From positions 1-37,904 of the forward strand of contig CAZZBJ010000007.1 in NCBI GenBank assembly GCA_964652805.1: DNA of 37,904 bases. The letters are read 5' to 3'. The notes under the pieces were generated by a model, which saw only the letters and a list, made by a program, of their open reading frames with translations, did not search any database and was not told the origin of the DNA. Below, piece after piece: positions 16,800-25,160 of the stretch (its first letter is position 1; every line of letters begins with the position of its first letter). Source of the stretch: Claveliimonas sp964652805 (GTDB lineage: Bacteria; Bacillota; Clostridia; Lachnospirales; Lachnospiraceae). The translations under genes and the position numbers were made by a program.

Positions 16800-16946
16800 G
16801 AATACGGTCTGCCTTTTACAATAATACAATCACCGGGGAAAAGCAAGAAGTAGCTGAAACAGGAAAAAGAGAGTATCATGCAGAGACACATACGGAAGAA
16901 AGAGACAGAGCGGAGATGTTATGGAAGGAAAGAGGGGAAACAAGCT

Positions 16947-17735
16947 ATGTTCATGGTCTTTCTATTTTTTGCGGTAAGTATCCTGTCCTGCACGGTGGGC
17001 TCCATCTGCGGCATCGGCGGGGGTGTGATCATCAAGCCGGTGCTGGACGCCACCGGGATCATGGGGGTGAGCAGTATCAGCTTCCTGTCGGGCTGCACGG
17101 TGCTGGCCATGTCCCTTGTGTCTGTGTACAAAAATCTGCGGGCCGGCACGGCGAAGATGAACGTGCGCATCTCCACAGCTTTGGCTGTAGGCGCTGTCGC
17201 AGGCGGCGTGGCCGGAAAGTCTATGTTCCAGGGGCTGAAAAACGCCGTGGGGAATGAGGACCTTGTGGGGATGACCCAGGCCATCGTTCTTATTGCCATC
17301 ACCCTGGGCACTCTGGTCTACACCATCTACAAGCAGAAGATACCTACAAAGAACGGCACACAGCTGTGGCTGTGCGCTGTGATCGGACTCATTCTGGGGA
17401 TCCTGTCCAGCTTCCTCGGGATCGGAGGAGGCCCCATCAACCTGGTGGTGCTGGAGTATTTCTTCTCCATGTCCACAAAGGAGGCGGCGCTTAGCTCCCT
17501 TTACATCATCATGTTCTCCCAGATCGCCAGCTTTGTGCAGACCTGCGTTACCGGGACCATTCCGGATATCCGGATCGCCTGCCTGATCTTCATGATCGCA
17601 GGAGGCGTCCTGGGAGGCGCCATCGGCAGCAGGATCCATAAGAAGCTCAGTGAGGATGGGGTGAACAGGCTCTTCATTTTCCTCATGGCAGTGATCGTGC
17701 TGATCAACATCTGCAACGCAGTCAAGTTCGCCTGA
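16947..17735 (+). CDS. sulfite exporter TauE/SafE-family membrane protein
   Basis: A 262-residue integral membrane protein with about eight hydrophobic helices and two repeats of the family motif: GIGGGVIIKPVL (from residue 22) and GIGGGPINLVVLE (from residue 158). The ATG at 16947 is preferred over 16878 because the extra 23 residues are highly charged, precede the first helix and lack family likeness, and GAGGGG lies at the right distance. Family members move sulfite, sulfoacetate or other organic anions; substrates are poorly predicted by sequence. It sits inside a glycan locus, so export of a small anion released from sulfated or acylated glycans is only a guess. Confidence 0.88.
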   Translation: MFMVFLFFAVSILSCTVGSICGIGGGVIIKPVLDATGIMGVSSISFLSGCTVLAMSLVSVYKNLRAGTAKMNVRISTALAVGAVAGGVAGKSMFQGLKNAVGNEDLVGMTQAIVLIAITLGTLVYTIYKQKIPTKNGTQLWLCAVIGLILGILSSFLGIGGGPINLVVLEYFFSMSTKEAALSSLYIIMFSQIASFVQTCVTGTIPDIRIACLIFMIAGGVLGGAIGSRIHKKLSEDGVNRLFIFLMAVIVLINICNAVKFA

Positions 17736-17892
17736 CAGCCCCGCCCGGGGAGCCGGCGCCTCTCTCCCCTGTCATGTTCTGTCCGTACCAGTAATACATA
17801 TCATTGTAGTGGAGGATCATGCCGGCATGTGCCTGGATCGGCTGGCCGTCTGTGTCGTACCACATGCATCCGCTTTTGTTCTCGCATTTCAT
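17722..17892 (-). pseudogene. N-terminal remnant of a GH43-like glycosidase
   Basis: On the minus strand an ATG at 17892 begins a frame whose residues 11-39, WYDTDGQPIQAHAGMILHY followed by YYWYGQN, match the N-terminal blade of GH43 exo-galactosidase-like proteins (WxDTxGxPIQAHGGGI...YYWYGE). The likeness stops after about 45 residues (near 17758), and the frame ends at 17722, overlapping the end of the TauE/SafE gene. GH43 proteins need about 300 residues, so this is a truncated, non-functional copy. It was probably a divergent partner of the GH20 gene. An AAAGGA site lies upstream of the ATG. Confidence 0.5.
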
Positions 17893-18016
17893 TCTTTTCA
17901 AAATCCTTTCCCTTTTTTGCGCATTTGTCTGTAAAAACACATCTGTTGAAATAAACATAAACCGGAAACCATGATAAAACATCAGTACGAGAAAAGCAAG
18001 AGAAAGGAAGAACACC

Positions 18017-19936
18017 ATGAAAAAAATATATTTGGAGAGCCTTGATGGCATAGAAAAGCAGGCAGTCGCGGACATCCTGGAGGAGAGAGGATGGGAAGTG
18101 GCGGCAGCTAAAGATGAGACGGGAGCGGCGGCTCCTGAGGAGGGAGTTCTGCTCGGGGGAGAGCGGGATACCGGGATGGGATACGCCGCCTTCCATCTGG
18201 AGAGAGAGGAAGGAAAGGCGCGGCTTCTCTACGGGTCCGCCACCGGCTTCTTCCGGGGACTGGGAGCTTTTCTGGCAGACAGCCAAGCGGTAGAGAAAGC
18301 GGGCTGCGCCGGACACCACGGCGTCATGTTCGACTGCTCCAGGAACGGAGTGCTCAAAGTGGAGGCCATCAAAAAATGGATTCGGCAGATGGCGCTCCTC
18401 GGTTTCAGCAGGCTCTTCCTCTACACAGAGGACACCTACGAGGTGGAGGGCTATCCCTATTTTGGCGCCCTCAGGGGAAGGTACAGGAAAGAGGAGATCA
18501 GGGAATGCGATGACTATGCGGCCCTGTTCGGCATCGAGATGATTCCCTGCGTGCAGACCCTGGCCCACCTGCGGACCATGCTGCGCTGGCCGGCTATGAC
18601 AGGCTACCGGGACGATGAGGACATCCTCTTCGCCGGGGAGGAGAGGACCTACCAGCTCATCGGGGCCATGTTGACATCCTTAAGCGGCATGTACCGGTCA
18701 AAGAAGATCCATCTTGGCATGGATGAGGCCTTCTATCTGGGCTACGGAAACTACAGGAGGAAGAACGGGGCGCCCAATCAGAGCGAGCTCATCAAGGAGC
18801 ATCTGGACCGGGTGCTGGAGCTGTGCCGGGAATACAACCTGGAACCCATGATCTGGAGCGACATGTTCTTTGTGAACCCGGGCGGCGGAAACTACTACGG
18901 CGTGCCGGCAGACTACGAGTGGCCGAAGGAGGAGAGGCCGGACCCTTCTGTGACTTTGGTGTACTGGGACTACGAAGGGCACGACCAGAACCGCTACGCC
19001 CGGATGGCAAGACTGCACCGGAAGCTGACCGGCAAGGTCTGCTTCGCCGGAGGGGCCTGGATCTGGAACGGACTGGCACCCAACTATGCCAAGGCGCTGG
19101 ACGCCACAAGGGCTGCTTTTGCGGGTATCAGAGAGGCGGGAGTGGAGGACACCTTCCTGACTCTCTGGCTGGACAACGGGGCGGAGACGCCCATGGAGAC
19201 AGGTCTTCCCATGCTGGCCGCCTACAGCGCCTGCATGTACGGAGAGGCTCCGGATACAGAGCAGCTGGAGACTGTCATGCAGATGCTCTGCGGCGAGTCC
19301 TGGAAGGATCTGTATCTTCTGAATGGATTTGACAATGTCCCGGGGACAGGGAAGCACAACGAGACGTTTGCCAATCCCTCCAAGATGATCTTCTATCAGG
19401 ATCCCCTCGTGGGTATCTTTGACCGGCAGTTCGACGGGATGGGGCTTCCGGAGTACTACAGCCGCCTGGCTGAGAGGCTGGGGGAGGCAAAGGAGAGGGC
19501 CGGCAGAATGAAGAGGCTGTATCGCTACTACCAGCTGCTGGCCCGGGCGAACGCTTCCAAGAGCACCCTGGGCACAAGGATACGCAGGGCCTACCTGGAT
19601 GGGGACAGAGACGCCCTTGCCCGCATTGCGTCGGAGGAGCTGCCGGAGCTGATCCGCACGGTAGAGGAGCTGAAGAAAGAGAGGGAGAGAATCTGGTTTG
19701 AGGAGTATAAGCCCAACGGTTTTGAGGTGCTGGACATCCGCATCTCCGGTGTGGCGGCCAGACTTGCCTTTGCGAAGGACAGGATCGGGAGCTGGCTTGA
19801 CGGCAGAGCGTCCGCCCTGGAGGAGCTGGAGGAAGAGCGCCTGCCCTACCTGGCAGCGGAGGACGGGACAAGGCCGGTTCCCTCCTGCAACCTGTGGGAA
19901 AATATCGTCAGCGCCTGCAATATAAAAGGCGTATAA
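18017..19936 (+). CDS. GH20 beta-N-acetylhexosaminidase-like glycosidase
   Basis: A 639-residue protein with a GH20b-like N-terminal domain (about 1-95), then a TIM barrel starting GVMFDCSRNGVLKVEAIKKWIRQMALLGFSRLFLYTED. The catalytic Asp-Glu pair is Asp236-Glu237 in IHLGMDEAF, and WSDMFF is also typical. GH20 enzymes remove terminal GlcNAc or GalNAc, or release lacto-N-biose, by substrate-assisted catalysis. There is no signal peptide, so it works in the cytoplasm on imported oligosaccharides. The C-terminal ~250 residues are an alpha-helical region common in Firmicutes intracellular GH20. The ATG is preceded by AAAGGAAG. With GH112 nearby, a role in mucin or milk-glycan use is likely. Confidence 0.88.
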   Translation: MKKIYLESLDGIEKQAVADILEERGWEVAAAKDETGAAAPEEGVLLGGERDTGMGYAAFHLEREEGKARLLYGSATGFFRGLGAFLADSQAVEKAGCAGHHGVMFDCSRNGVLKVEAIKKWIRQMALLGFSRLFLYTEDTYEVEGYPYFGALRGRYRKEEIRECDDYAALFGIEMIPCVQTLAHLRTMLRWPAMTGYRDDEDILFAGEERTYQLIGAMLTSLSGMYRSKKIHLGMDEAFYLGYGNYRRKNGAPNQSELIKEHLDRVLELCREYNLEPMIWSDMFFVNPGGGNYYGVPADYEWPKEERPDPSVTLVYWDYEGHDQNRYARMARLHRKLTGKVCFAGGAWIWNGLAPNYAKALDATRAAFAGIREAGVEDTFLTLWLDNGAETPMETGLPMLAAYSACMYGEAPDTEQLETVMQMLCGESWKDLYLLNGFDNVPGTGKHNETFANPSKMIFYQDPLVGIFDRQFDGMGLPEYYSRLAERLGEAKERAGRMKRLYRYYQLLARANASKSTLGTRIRRAYLDGDRDALARIASEELPELIRTVEELKKERERIWFEEYKPNGFEVLDIRISGVAARLAFAKDRIGSWLDGRASALEELEEERLPYLAAEDGTRPVPSCNLWENIVSACNIKGV

Positions 19937-19941
19937 ACGAA

Positions 19942-20070
19942 ATGGCCGAAAATGCACAAAACAGGGGCGTTTATGAGCATGATCCGGCAGAAATATGTGA
20001 CGGCATCGCCAAAGAGTGGGTGGACATTTTTGAGGAATGGATGAAAAAACATTCCGTCTCTGTTGTGTAA
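19942..20070 (+). CDS. small 42-residue hypothetical protein
   Basis: An ATG 5 bp after the GH20 stop opens a 42-codon frame with an acidic, amphipathic, Trp-containing C-terminal helix (DGIAKEWVDIFEEWMKKH). No good ribosome binding site is seen, so expression would rely on coupling to GH20 translation. It may be a true small protein or a gene remnant. No family is recognised. Confidence 0.3.
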   Translation: MAENAQNRGVYEHDPAEICDGIAKEWVDIFEEWMKKHSVSVV

Positions 20071-20183
20071 AATATAGTGAAGAATGACGAAAAAAATTTA
20101 TTTTTGTAAATATAATGCACAAAAAAAGCAAGATTTATAAAAAAGGAAGCAAAAGCAGGATAGAAAGAACCTCCCGGTAAAGC

Positions 20184-20189
20184 TATAAT
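20184..20189 (+). promoter_or_regulatory. -10 box for the beta-helix/CUT1 operon
   Basis: A consensus TATAAT lies 45 bp upstream of the beta-helix gene. The expected -35 position (about 20161-20166) is poor, which suggests an activator-dependent promoter. AAAAGCAAGAT (20124-20134) and AAAAGCAGGAT (20151-20161) lie just upstream, 27 bp apart, and are candidate activator half-sites. Confidence 0.45.
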
Positions 20190-20233
20190 ACAAGTAGTTC
20201 ACAGGCAATAAGGATAAACATACAGGAGGAGAT

Positions 20234-21817
20234 ATGAACGCAGAAAGAACCTACTATGTCAGCTCTCTTCACGGGGATGACGGCAATGACGGAACATCCA
20301 AGGACAGCCCTTTTCGGAGCCTGAAAAAGATAAACAGACAGAAGAGGGAGCCTGGAGACAGGATACTCCTGGAGAGAGGATCCGTCTTCGATGAGGAGTA
20401 CCTTCATATCTTTGGCGGAGGCACCAGGGAATATCCTGTAGTGGTCGATGCGTACGGAGAGGGTGAAATGCCTGTGATCGCAGCGGCAGGCAGCGGCCTC
20501 TGGTATCAGAATTACGGAGCTCCCCTCGACAGCCCAACCCACATCTGGAAGGGATACGTGTCATCGGCAGTCCTTTTATACGATGCAGAGCACATCACTG
20601 TGCGGAACATTGAGATCACCAACCAGGTACTCTTGGAGGGCGAACACTACAATCAGGGAGACCTGATGAACCGCACCGGCGTCAGCATCGTTGCCAAAGA
20701 CGGTGGGACGCTCCACCGGGTCGAGCTGGACAATCTTTATATCCACGACGTGTCAGGCAATGTCTATGACAAGCATCTGAACAACGGAGGCATATACGCA
20801 TGTGCCCTTGCACCGTCAGACGAAAGCCGGACAGGCATCGCCAGATATGACGGCCTGCACATTCACCACTGTAAGGTGGAGCGGTGCAGAAGATGGGGAA
20901 TTGCGGCAGGGTATACATACCAGCACGGGAAATTCACAGCCCTGGAGATTCCGGATGAGACGGCCAGGACCTGCGGCTCTGAACATGTGGTCATAGAGCA
21001 CAACTATCTGAAGGACATCGGCGGTGACGGCATTACTCCCATGTACTGTTTCCGGCCGCTGGTACAGTACAATGTGTCAGAGGACATTGCTCTTGAGATG
21101 AACACGGATGTGTATACAGAGGCCGGGGAGCGCGGGGGGATGACGGCAGCGGCCATGTGGCCCTGGAAGTGCAAGCGTGCGCTGTTCCAGTACAATGAAG
21201 CATCCCGGACCCGCTTTAACCAGGACGGGGAAGCCTGGGACGCTGACTCGGGAGACGGCACCATCTACCAGTACAATTACAGCCATGACAATGAAGGCGG
21301 CTGCATCATGTTCTGCGAAGGTGAGAGCATCAACAATATCTTCCGATATAATATCAGCGTAAATGACAGGACAGGCACCATCACTCCGGTGCGCAACATA
21401 GACGCACATATTTACAACAATACATTTATCATACCGGAGGGCGTTCCGTTCATCCGTCCGAACATGTCGGAGGGCGGGATGCAGGTAGAGAACAATATCA
21501 TTATAAGTGAAGGACAGACAGCCAGAAATGAGGACTGGCATCACCAGACGGAAAAGGCTGTTTACCATAACAATCTGTACTGCAATTACCAGAACATTCC
21601 GCAGGAGGATGACAAGGCGGTAACTGCAGAGAGTGCAGAGCAGATTTTAGAAAATCCGGCCAGTGCGTGTGAGGGCATGAGGCTTTCAGAAAACTCGCCG
21701 GCAGCCGGAGCGGGAAAATGGATAAAAGGGGGTGCCGGAGTTGATTTCTTCGGAGAGCAAGCCGGCAGCCGTCCTGATATCGGGGCCTGCTTTGCCCGAA
21801 CCAAAAAGCAGAATTAA
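20234..21817 (+). CDS. right-handed parallel beta-helix repeat protein (pectate-lyase-like fold), likely carbohydrate-active
   Basis: A 527-residue protein. The N-terminus TYYVSSLHGDDGNDGTSKDSPFRSLKKIN is the usual cap of parallel beta-helix carbohydrate enzymes, and repeated rungs (ITVRNIEITNQ, VIEHNYLKDIGGDGI, YQYNYSHDNEGGCIMF) continue through the middle. An acidic cluster DGEAWDADSGDGT near residue 334 is the best candidate active site. There is no signal peptide, so it is probably cytoplasmic. The fold is shared by polysaccharide lyases, GH28, GH136 lacto-N-biosidases and epimerases; sequence alone does not choose. It begins the operon with the CUT1 transporter (35-bp gap to the SBP), so it should act on the imported sugar. 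AGGAGGAG precedes the ATG. Confidence 0.8.
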   Translation: MNAERTYYVSSLHGDDGNDGTSKDSPFRSLKKINRQKREPGDRILLERGSVFDEEYLHIFGGGTREYPVVVDAYGEGEMPVIAAAGSGLWYQNYGAPLDSPTHIWKGYVSSAVLLYDAEHITVRNIEITNQVLLEGEHYNQGDLMNRTGVSIVAKDGGTLHRVELDNLYIHDVSGNVYDKHLNNGGIYACALAPSDESRTGIARYDGLHIHHCKVERCRRWGIAAGYTYQHGKFTALEIPDETARTCGSEHVVIEHNYLKDIGGDGITPMYCFRPLVQYNVSEDIALEMNTDVYTEAGERGGMTAAAMWPWKCKRALFQYNEASRTRFNQDGEAWDADSGDGTIYQYNYSHDNEGGCIMFCEGESINNIFRYNISVNDRTGTITPVRNIDAHIYNNTFIIPEGVPFIRPNMSEGGMQVENNIIISEGQTARNEDWHHQTEKAVYHNNLYCNYQNIPQEDDKAVTAESAEQILENPASACEGMRLSENSPAAGAGKWIKGGAGVDFFGEQAGSRPDIGACFARTKKQN

Positions 21818-21851
21818 AATCCTATATTTTTAGGGAAGGGAAGGTAACATT

Positions 21852-23120
21852 ATGAAAAAGAGAATTGTGAGTGTATTACTTGCAGCAGCTATGGTTGCAG
21901 CACTGGCGGCAGGATGCGGCTCCGGCTCTGACAGCGGAGATTCCGGATCTGATTCCGAGGCAACGGATTCCATTACCTACTGGTCTATATGGAACTCCAC
22001 AGAGAATCAGGCTAAGGTGATCCAGGAGGCAGCAGACGCTTATGAGGAAGAGACAGGCATCCACGTAAACATCGAGTGGAAAGGCCGGGATATCAAGACT
22101 CTGATCGGCGCGGCTCTTGACGCTGGCGAGGACATCGATATGTTCGACGACGACTATATGCGTATGTGCCAGAACAATACAAAATATCTGTTAGACCTGA
22201 CAGATTACGCAGCAGAGGATGACCTTGAGTCTCACATCATGCCGATCATCCTTGAGAAGGCAAAAGAGTGGAGCGGAGGAACTCTGTACTGCATCCCGTA
22301 TCAGCCGTATACAACAGGTGTATGGTATGACAAGGATATGTGGGAGGCAGCCGGGCTGACAGACGAGGACAAGCCGGAGACATTTGACGATCTCCTTGCA
22401 GTTTGTCAGAAGCTGAAAGATTCAGGCGTTAATCCTATGACATGTAACTCTGATACAGCAAACCTGCTCTATGGCTTCCAGCTGGCAAGATACATCGGAC
22501 AGGATGCGGTTCTTGACTGCTACAACAACTCTGACTGGGCAAACGTTCCTCAGGCTCTTCAGGCTGCAGAGGATATCCAGACACTGTTCTCGGAGGGATA
22601 TATGTCCCCGAATGCTCCTGCACAGTATCCTGACGGGCAGAACGAGATCGGCTTCGGCGAGAGCTGTATGGTCCTGAACGCATCCTGGATCCCGAACGAG
22701 ATCAACCAGAACACAGGTACAGAGGTTCACTTTGGTTTCTTCCCGTGGCCGTCAGTTGAAGGCGGGACAGACGGAACAGAGGCTTCCATGGTTGGAGCAC
22801 AGTCCATCGGTATCGTTGCCAACAGCGACAAGACACAGGAAGCCTATGACTTCGCAAAGATGATCGCAACTGGCGAATATGACCTTGAGATGGCTGAGTC
22901 CGTAAGCTCTATCCCGGCTGATACAGCTAACACAGAGTGGCCGGCAGCAATCGCTGAGGCAGAGCCTTACTTCAAAGAGATGACAAAGGCTTATGACTGG
23001 GCGGTTGGTCTTGAGACAGATGCAGATATCAAAGATATCCTGAATGATAACATTATCAAGCTTTGCAAATCCGAGATTACACCAGACGAATTCATCAGCA
23101 ACATGGCGGCAGCTAAATAG
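21852..23120 (+). CDS. CUT1 sugar ABC transporter substrate-binding lipoprotein
   Basis: A 422-residue lipoprotein: hydrophobic signal, lipobox AAGC with Cys22, and a Gly/Ser/Asp-rich linker, followed by an SBP_bac_1 fold (DSITYWSIWNSTENQAKVIQEAADAYEEETGIHVNIEW). It binds an oligosaccharide outside the membrane for the next two permeases. Ligand identity is not readable; the beta-helix gene upstream and GH20/GH112 nearby suggest a host-glycan fragment. GGAAGGGAAGG precedes the ATG. A hairpin after the stop probably makes the SBP more abundant than the permeases. Confidence 0.92.
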   Translation: MKKRIVSVLLAAAMVAALAAGCGSGSDSGDSGSDSEATDSITYWSIWNSTENQAKVIQEAADAYEEETGIHVNIEWKGRDIKTLIGAALDAGEDIDMFDDDYMRMCQNNTKYLLDLTDYAAEDDLESHIMPIILEKAKEWSGGTLYCIPYQPYTTGVWYDKDMWEAAGLTDEDKPETFDDLLAVCQKLKDSGVNPMTCNSDTANLLYGFQLARYIGQDAVLDCYNNSDWANVPQALQAAEDIQTLFSEGYMSPNAPAQYPDGQNEIGFGESCMVLNASWIPNEINQNTGTEVHFGFFPWPSVEGGTDGTEASMVGAQSIGIVANSDKTQEAYDFAKMIATGEYDLEMAESVSSIPADTANTEWPAAIAEAEPYFKEMTKAYDWAVGLETDADIKDILNDNIIKLCKSEITPDEFISNMAAAK

Positions 23121-23136
23121 CAAGCTGAGTTAAACC

Positions 23137-23191
23137 AGGAGGGAAGTATGACGGGGAGAGAGTCTGCTCACCGCCGTATTTCCCTCCTTTT
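23137..23191 (+). terminator. hairpin attenuator between SBP and permease genes
   Basis: AGGAGGGAA (23137-23145) pairs with TTCCCTCCT (23180-23188), followed by TTTTA; inner TA and CGG/CCG segments extend the stem. No separate promoter was recognised before the permeases, so partial read-through is likely. Confidence 0.65.
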
Positions 23192-23262
23192 ACAGGCAGA
23201 TATCAATGCGTGCAGTATGCGGTAAAGATACTGGTTAATACGAGAGAAAGGGGCAGGTAATC

Positions 23263-24168
23263 TTGAAACAGAATAAAAAGATGATGGTATGTTTTCTTAC
23301 GCCCGCACTGATCTTCTTTGTACTCATGTTCCTCTACCCGATCATCCGGACGATCATCATGAGCTTTTTCAAGGTGGAAGGTGTCAGTGACGCAGTCAGT
23401 ACATGGCAGTTCGTGGGAATATTCAATTATCAGAAATTGCTTTCGACCTCCATATTCCAAACATCCATGATCAACATGGGCAAAATATGGCTGATCGGTG
23501 GAACTGCGGTCATGGCGATCGCACTCCTGTTTGCAGTTATCCTTACAAGCGGCATCAGACTGAAATCCTTCTGGCGTGCAGTCATCTATGTGCCGAATAT
23601 CATCAATGCTGTTGCTATGGCAACCATGTGGATCCAGTATGTATTTAATAAAAGGTTTGGTCTTCTCCACAGCCTGTTCACAGCGCTTGGGCTGGAGGAA
23701 CTGGCCGGCATCGACTATATGAACGGTTCATGGAAATTCTGGTCACTGCTGATCGCGTTCTGTTTCGGCTCTGTCGGATATTTCATGTTGATCTATATTA
23801 GCGGTATCGAGAGGATCCCCCGGGACTATTATGAGGCTGCCACAATTGACGGGGCAAATAAGCTGAAACAGTTTGTATACATTACACTGCCTCTTATCAA
23901 GGGAGTATTTAAGACCTGTATGACCTTCTGGACAGTCAGTGTTGTAGGCTTCTTCGCGTGGTCACAGATGTGGGCCGCGCCGCAGGCATCTGACAGGCAG
24001 ACGATCACTCCGTTTGTATACATGTATAATATCGTATTCGGAACAACAGGAAACGTACAGCGTGACGCAGGAATGGGCGCCGCGGTTGGTATCCTGATGG
24101 CACTGGTTGTTATGATCGTATTCTTTATTGTGAACAAGCTCATCAAAGATGACGATCTGGAATTTTAA
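23263..24168 (+). CDS. CUT1 sugar ABC transporter permease (MalF/UgpA-type)
   Basis: A 301-residue membrane protein with six predicted helices and the EAA loop YYEAATIDGANKLKQFVYITLPLIKG. The start is TTG at 23263, supported by GAAAGGGGC upstream; the next in-frame ATG at 23281 has no ribosome binding site. It forms the pore with the following permease. No ATPase gene accompanies it, so a shared MsmK-type ATPase elsewhere must energise it, as is common in Lachnospiraceae. Confidence 0.93.
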   Translation: MKQNKKMMVCFLTPALIFFVLMFLYPIIRTIIMSFFKVEGVSDAVSTWQFVGIFNYQKLLSTSIFQTSMINMGKIWLIGGTAVMAIALLFAVILTSGIRLKSFWRAVIYVPNIINAVAMATMWIQYVFNKRFGLLHSLFTALGLEELAGIDYMNGSWKFWSLLIAFCFGSVGYFMLIYISGIERIPRDYYEAATIDGANKLKQFVYITLPLIKGVFKTCMTFWTVSVVGFFAWSQMWAAPQASDRQTITPFVYMYNIVFGTTGNVQRDAGMGAAVGILMALVVMIVFFIVNKLIKDDDLEF

Positions 24169-24186
24169 GGAAGGAGGATGGCGAAT

Positions 24187-25071
24187 ATGTTTGGAAAGAA
24201 AAAGAATAAAGAAAAAGAATACAAAGAGCCATTCCATCTCCGAAAAGAGATAGGGCTCCTTCCGGGCTATATATTGGTCGGACTCTGGGTTGCCTTTACG
24301 ATCTTCCTTCTGGTGTGGATCGTGGCAGCCAGCTTTTCCACAGCGCCGGAGATCATGCGCGGAGAAGTGTTTAAGTTTGCGACAGGATTTCATCCGGAAA
24401 ACTATGTAAACGCCTGGACAGCCAGCAATATATCTGGGATCTTCATGAACTCCCTGTTGTATTCCATCACGACGATGGTATGCGTGATCGCCATCAGCGC
24501 TCCGGCGGCCTACGTGCTGTCCAGATTTACATTCCTTGGAAATAAGCCTATCCGATCAGGCTTCATCGTAGCTATGAGTATCCCTCAGATTATGGTTGTG
24601 CTCCCTTTATTCTCACTGGCCACGGCCACACATCTGACAGGCTCCAGGCTCGTGCTGATTCTTCTCTACATCGGTATGCAGATTCCGTATACGACTACGT
24701 TCCTGATGACATTCTTCCAGAACCTGTCCAGGACATACGAGGAGGCGGCGGCCATCGATGGATGCAGCCCCATAATGACATTCTGGAAGATCATGTTCCC
24801 GCTGGCACAGCCGGGCATCATCACGGTAGGAATTTTCAACTTCATGAATATCTGGAATGAGTACTTCATTTCCCTGATCTTCGCTTCCTCTGCAGATGCA
24901 ATGCCTGTTGGACCCGGACTGAAGAGCGTACTTACATCCATGCAGTACACGGGAGACTGGGGCGGACTGTTCGCGGCCGTTGTCATCGTCTTCCTGCCTA
25001 CGCTGGTGCTCTACATCTTCCTGTCAGAGAAAATCATCTCCGGTGTTACCGGCGGCGGTATCAAGGGATAA
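24187..25071 (+). CDS. CUT1 sugar ABC transporter permease (MalG/UgpE-type)
   Basis: A 294-residue membrane permease. The ATG at 24187 is preferred to 24178 because AAGGAGG ends only at 24177, giving 9 bp to 24187 but none to 24178. The EAA loop is YEEAAAIDGCSPIMTFWKIMFPLAQPG. The Lys-rich N-terminus precedes the first helix. It is the last gene of the operon, followed by a strong terminator. Confidence 0.93.
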   Translation: MFGKKKNKEKEYKEPFHLRKEIGLLPGYILVGLWVAFTIFLLVWIVAASFSTAPEIMRGEVFKFATGFHPENYVNAWTASNISGIFMNSLLYSITTMVCVIAISAPAAYVLSRFTFLGNKPIRSGFIVAMSIPQIMVVLPLFSLATATHLTGSRLVLILLYIGMQIPYTTTFLMTFFQNLSRTYEEAAAIDGCSPIMTFWKIMFPLAQPGIITVGIFNFMNIWNEYFISLIFASSADAMPVGPGLKSVLTSMQYTGDWGGLFAAVVIVFLPTLVLYIFLSEKIISGVTGGGIKG

Positions 25072-25108
25072 AGAAAACAGAAGATTTGACGATTTTTATT
25101 GCAGTAAG

Positions 25109-25136
25109 AAACGGACTCGGAAGAGTTCGTTTTTTT
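25109..25136. terminator. bidirectional intrinsic terminator between CUT1 operon and AraC gene
   Basis: AAACGGACTC (25109-25118) pairs with GAGTTCGTTT (25123-25132) around GGAA, followed by T residues to 25136. The A-rich left flank gives a T-run on the minus strand as well, so it can also end the convergent AraC transcript. Confidence 0.8.
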
Positions 25137-25160
25137 GCTCTTTTTATGATATATCCTGGA

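Noticed and set aside
18698..20131. 477-codon minus-strand frame opposite GH20
   Set aside because: Mirror of the GC-rich GH20 codons; composition (Pro, Arg, Leu, His) and lack of motifs indicate no gene.
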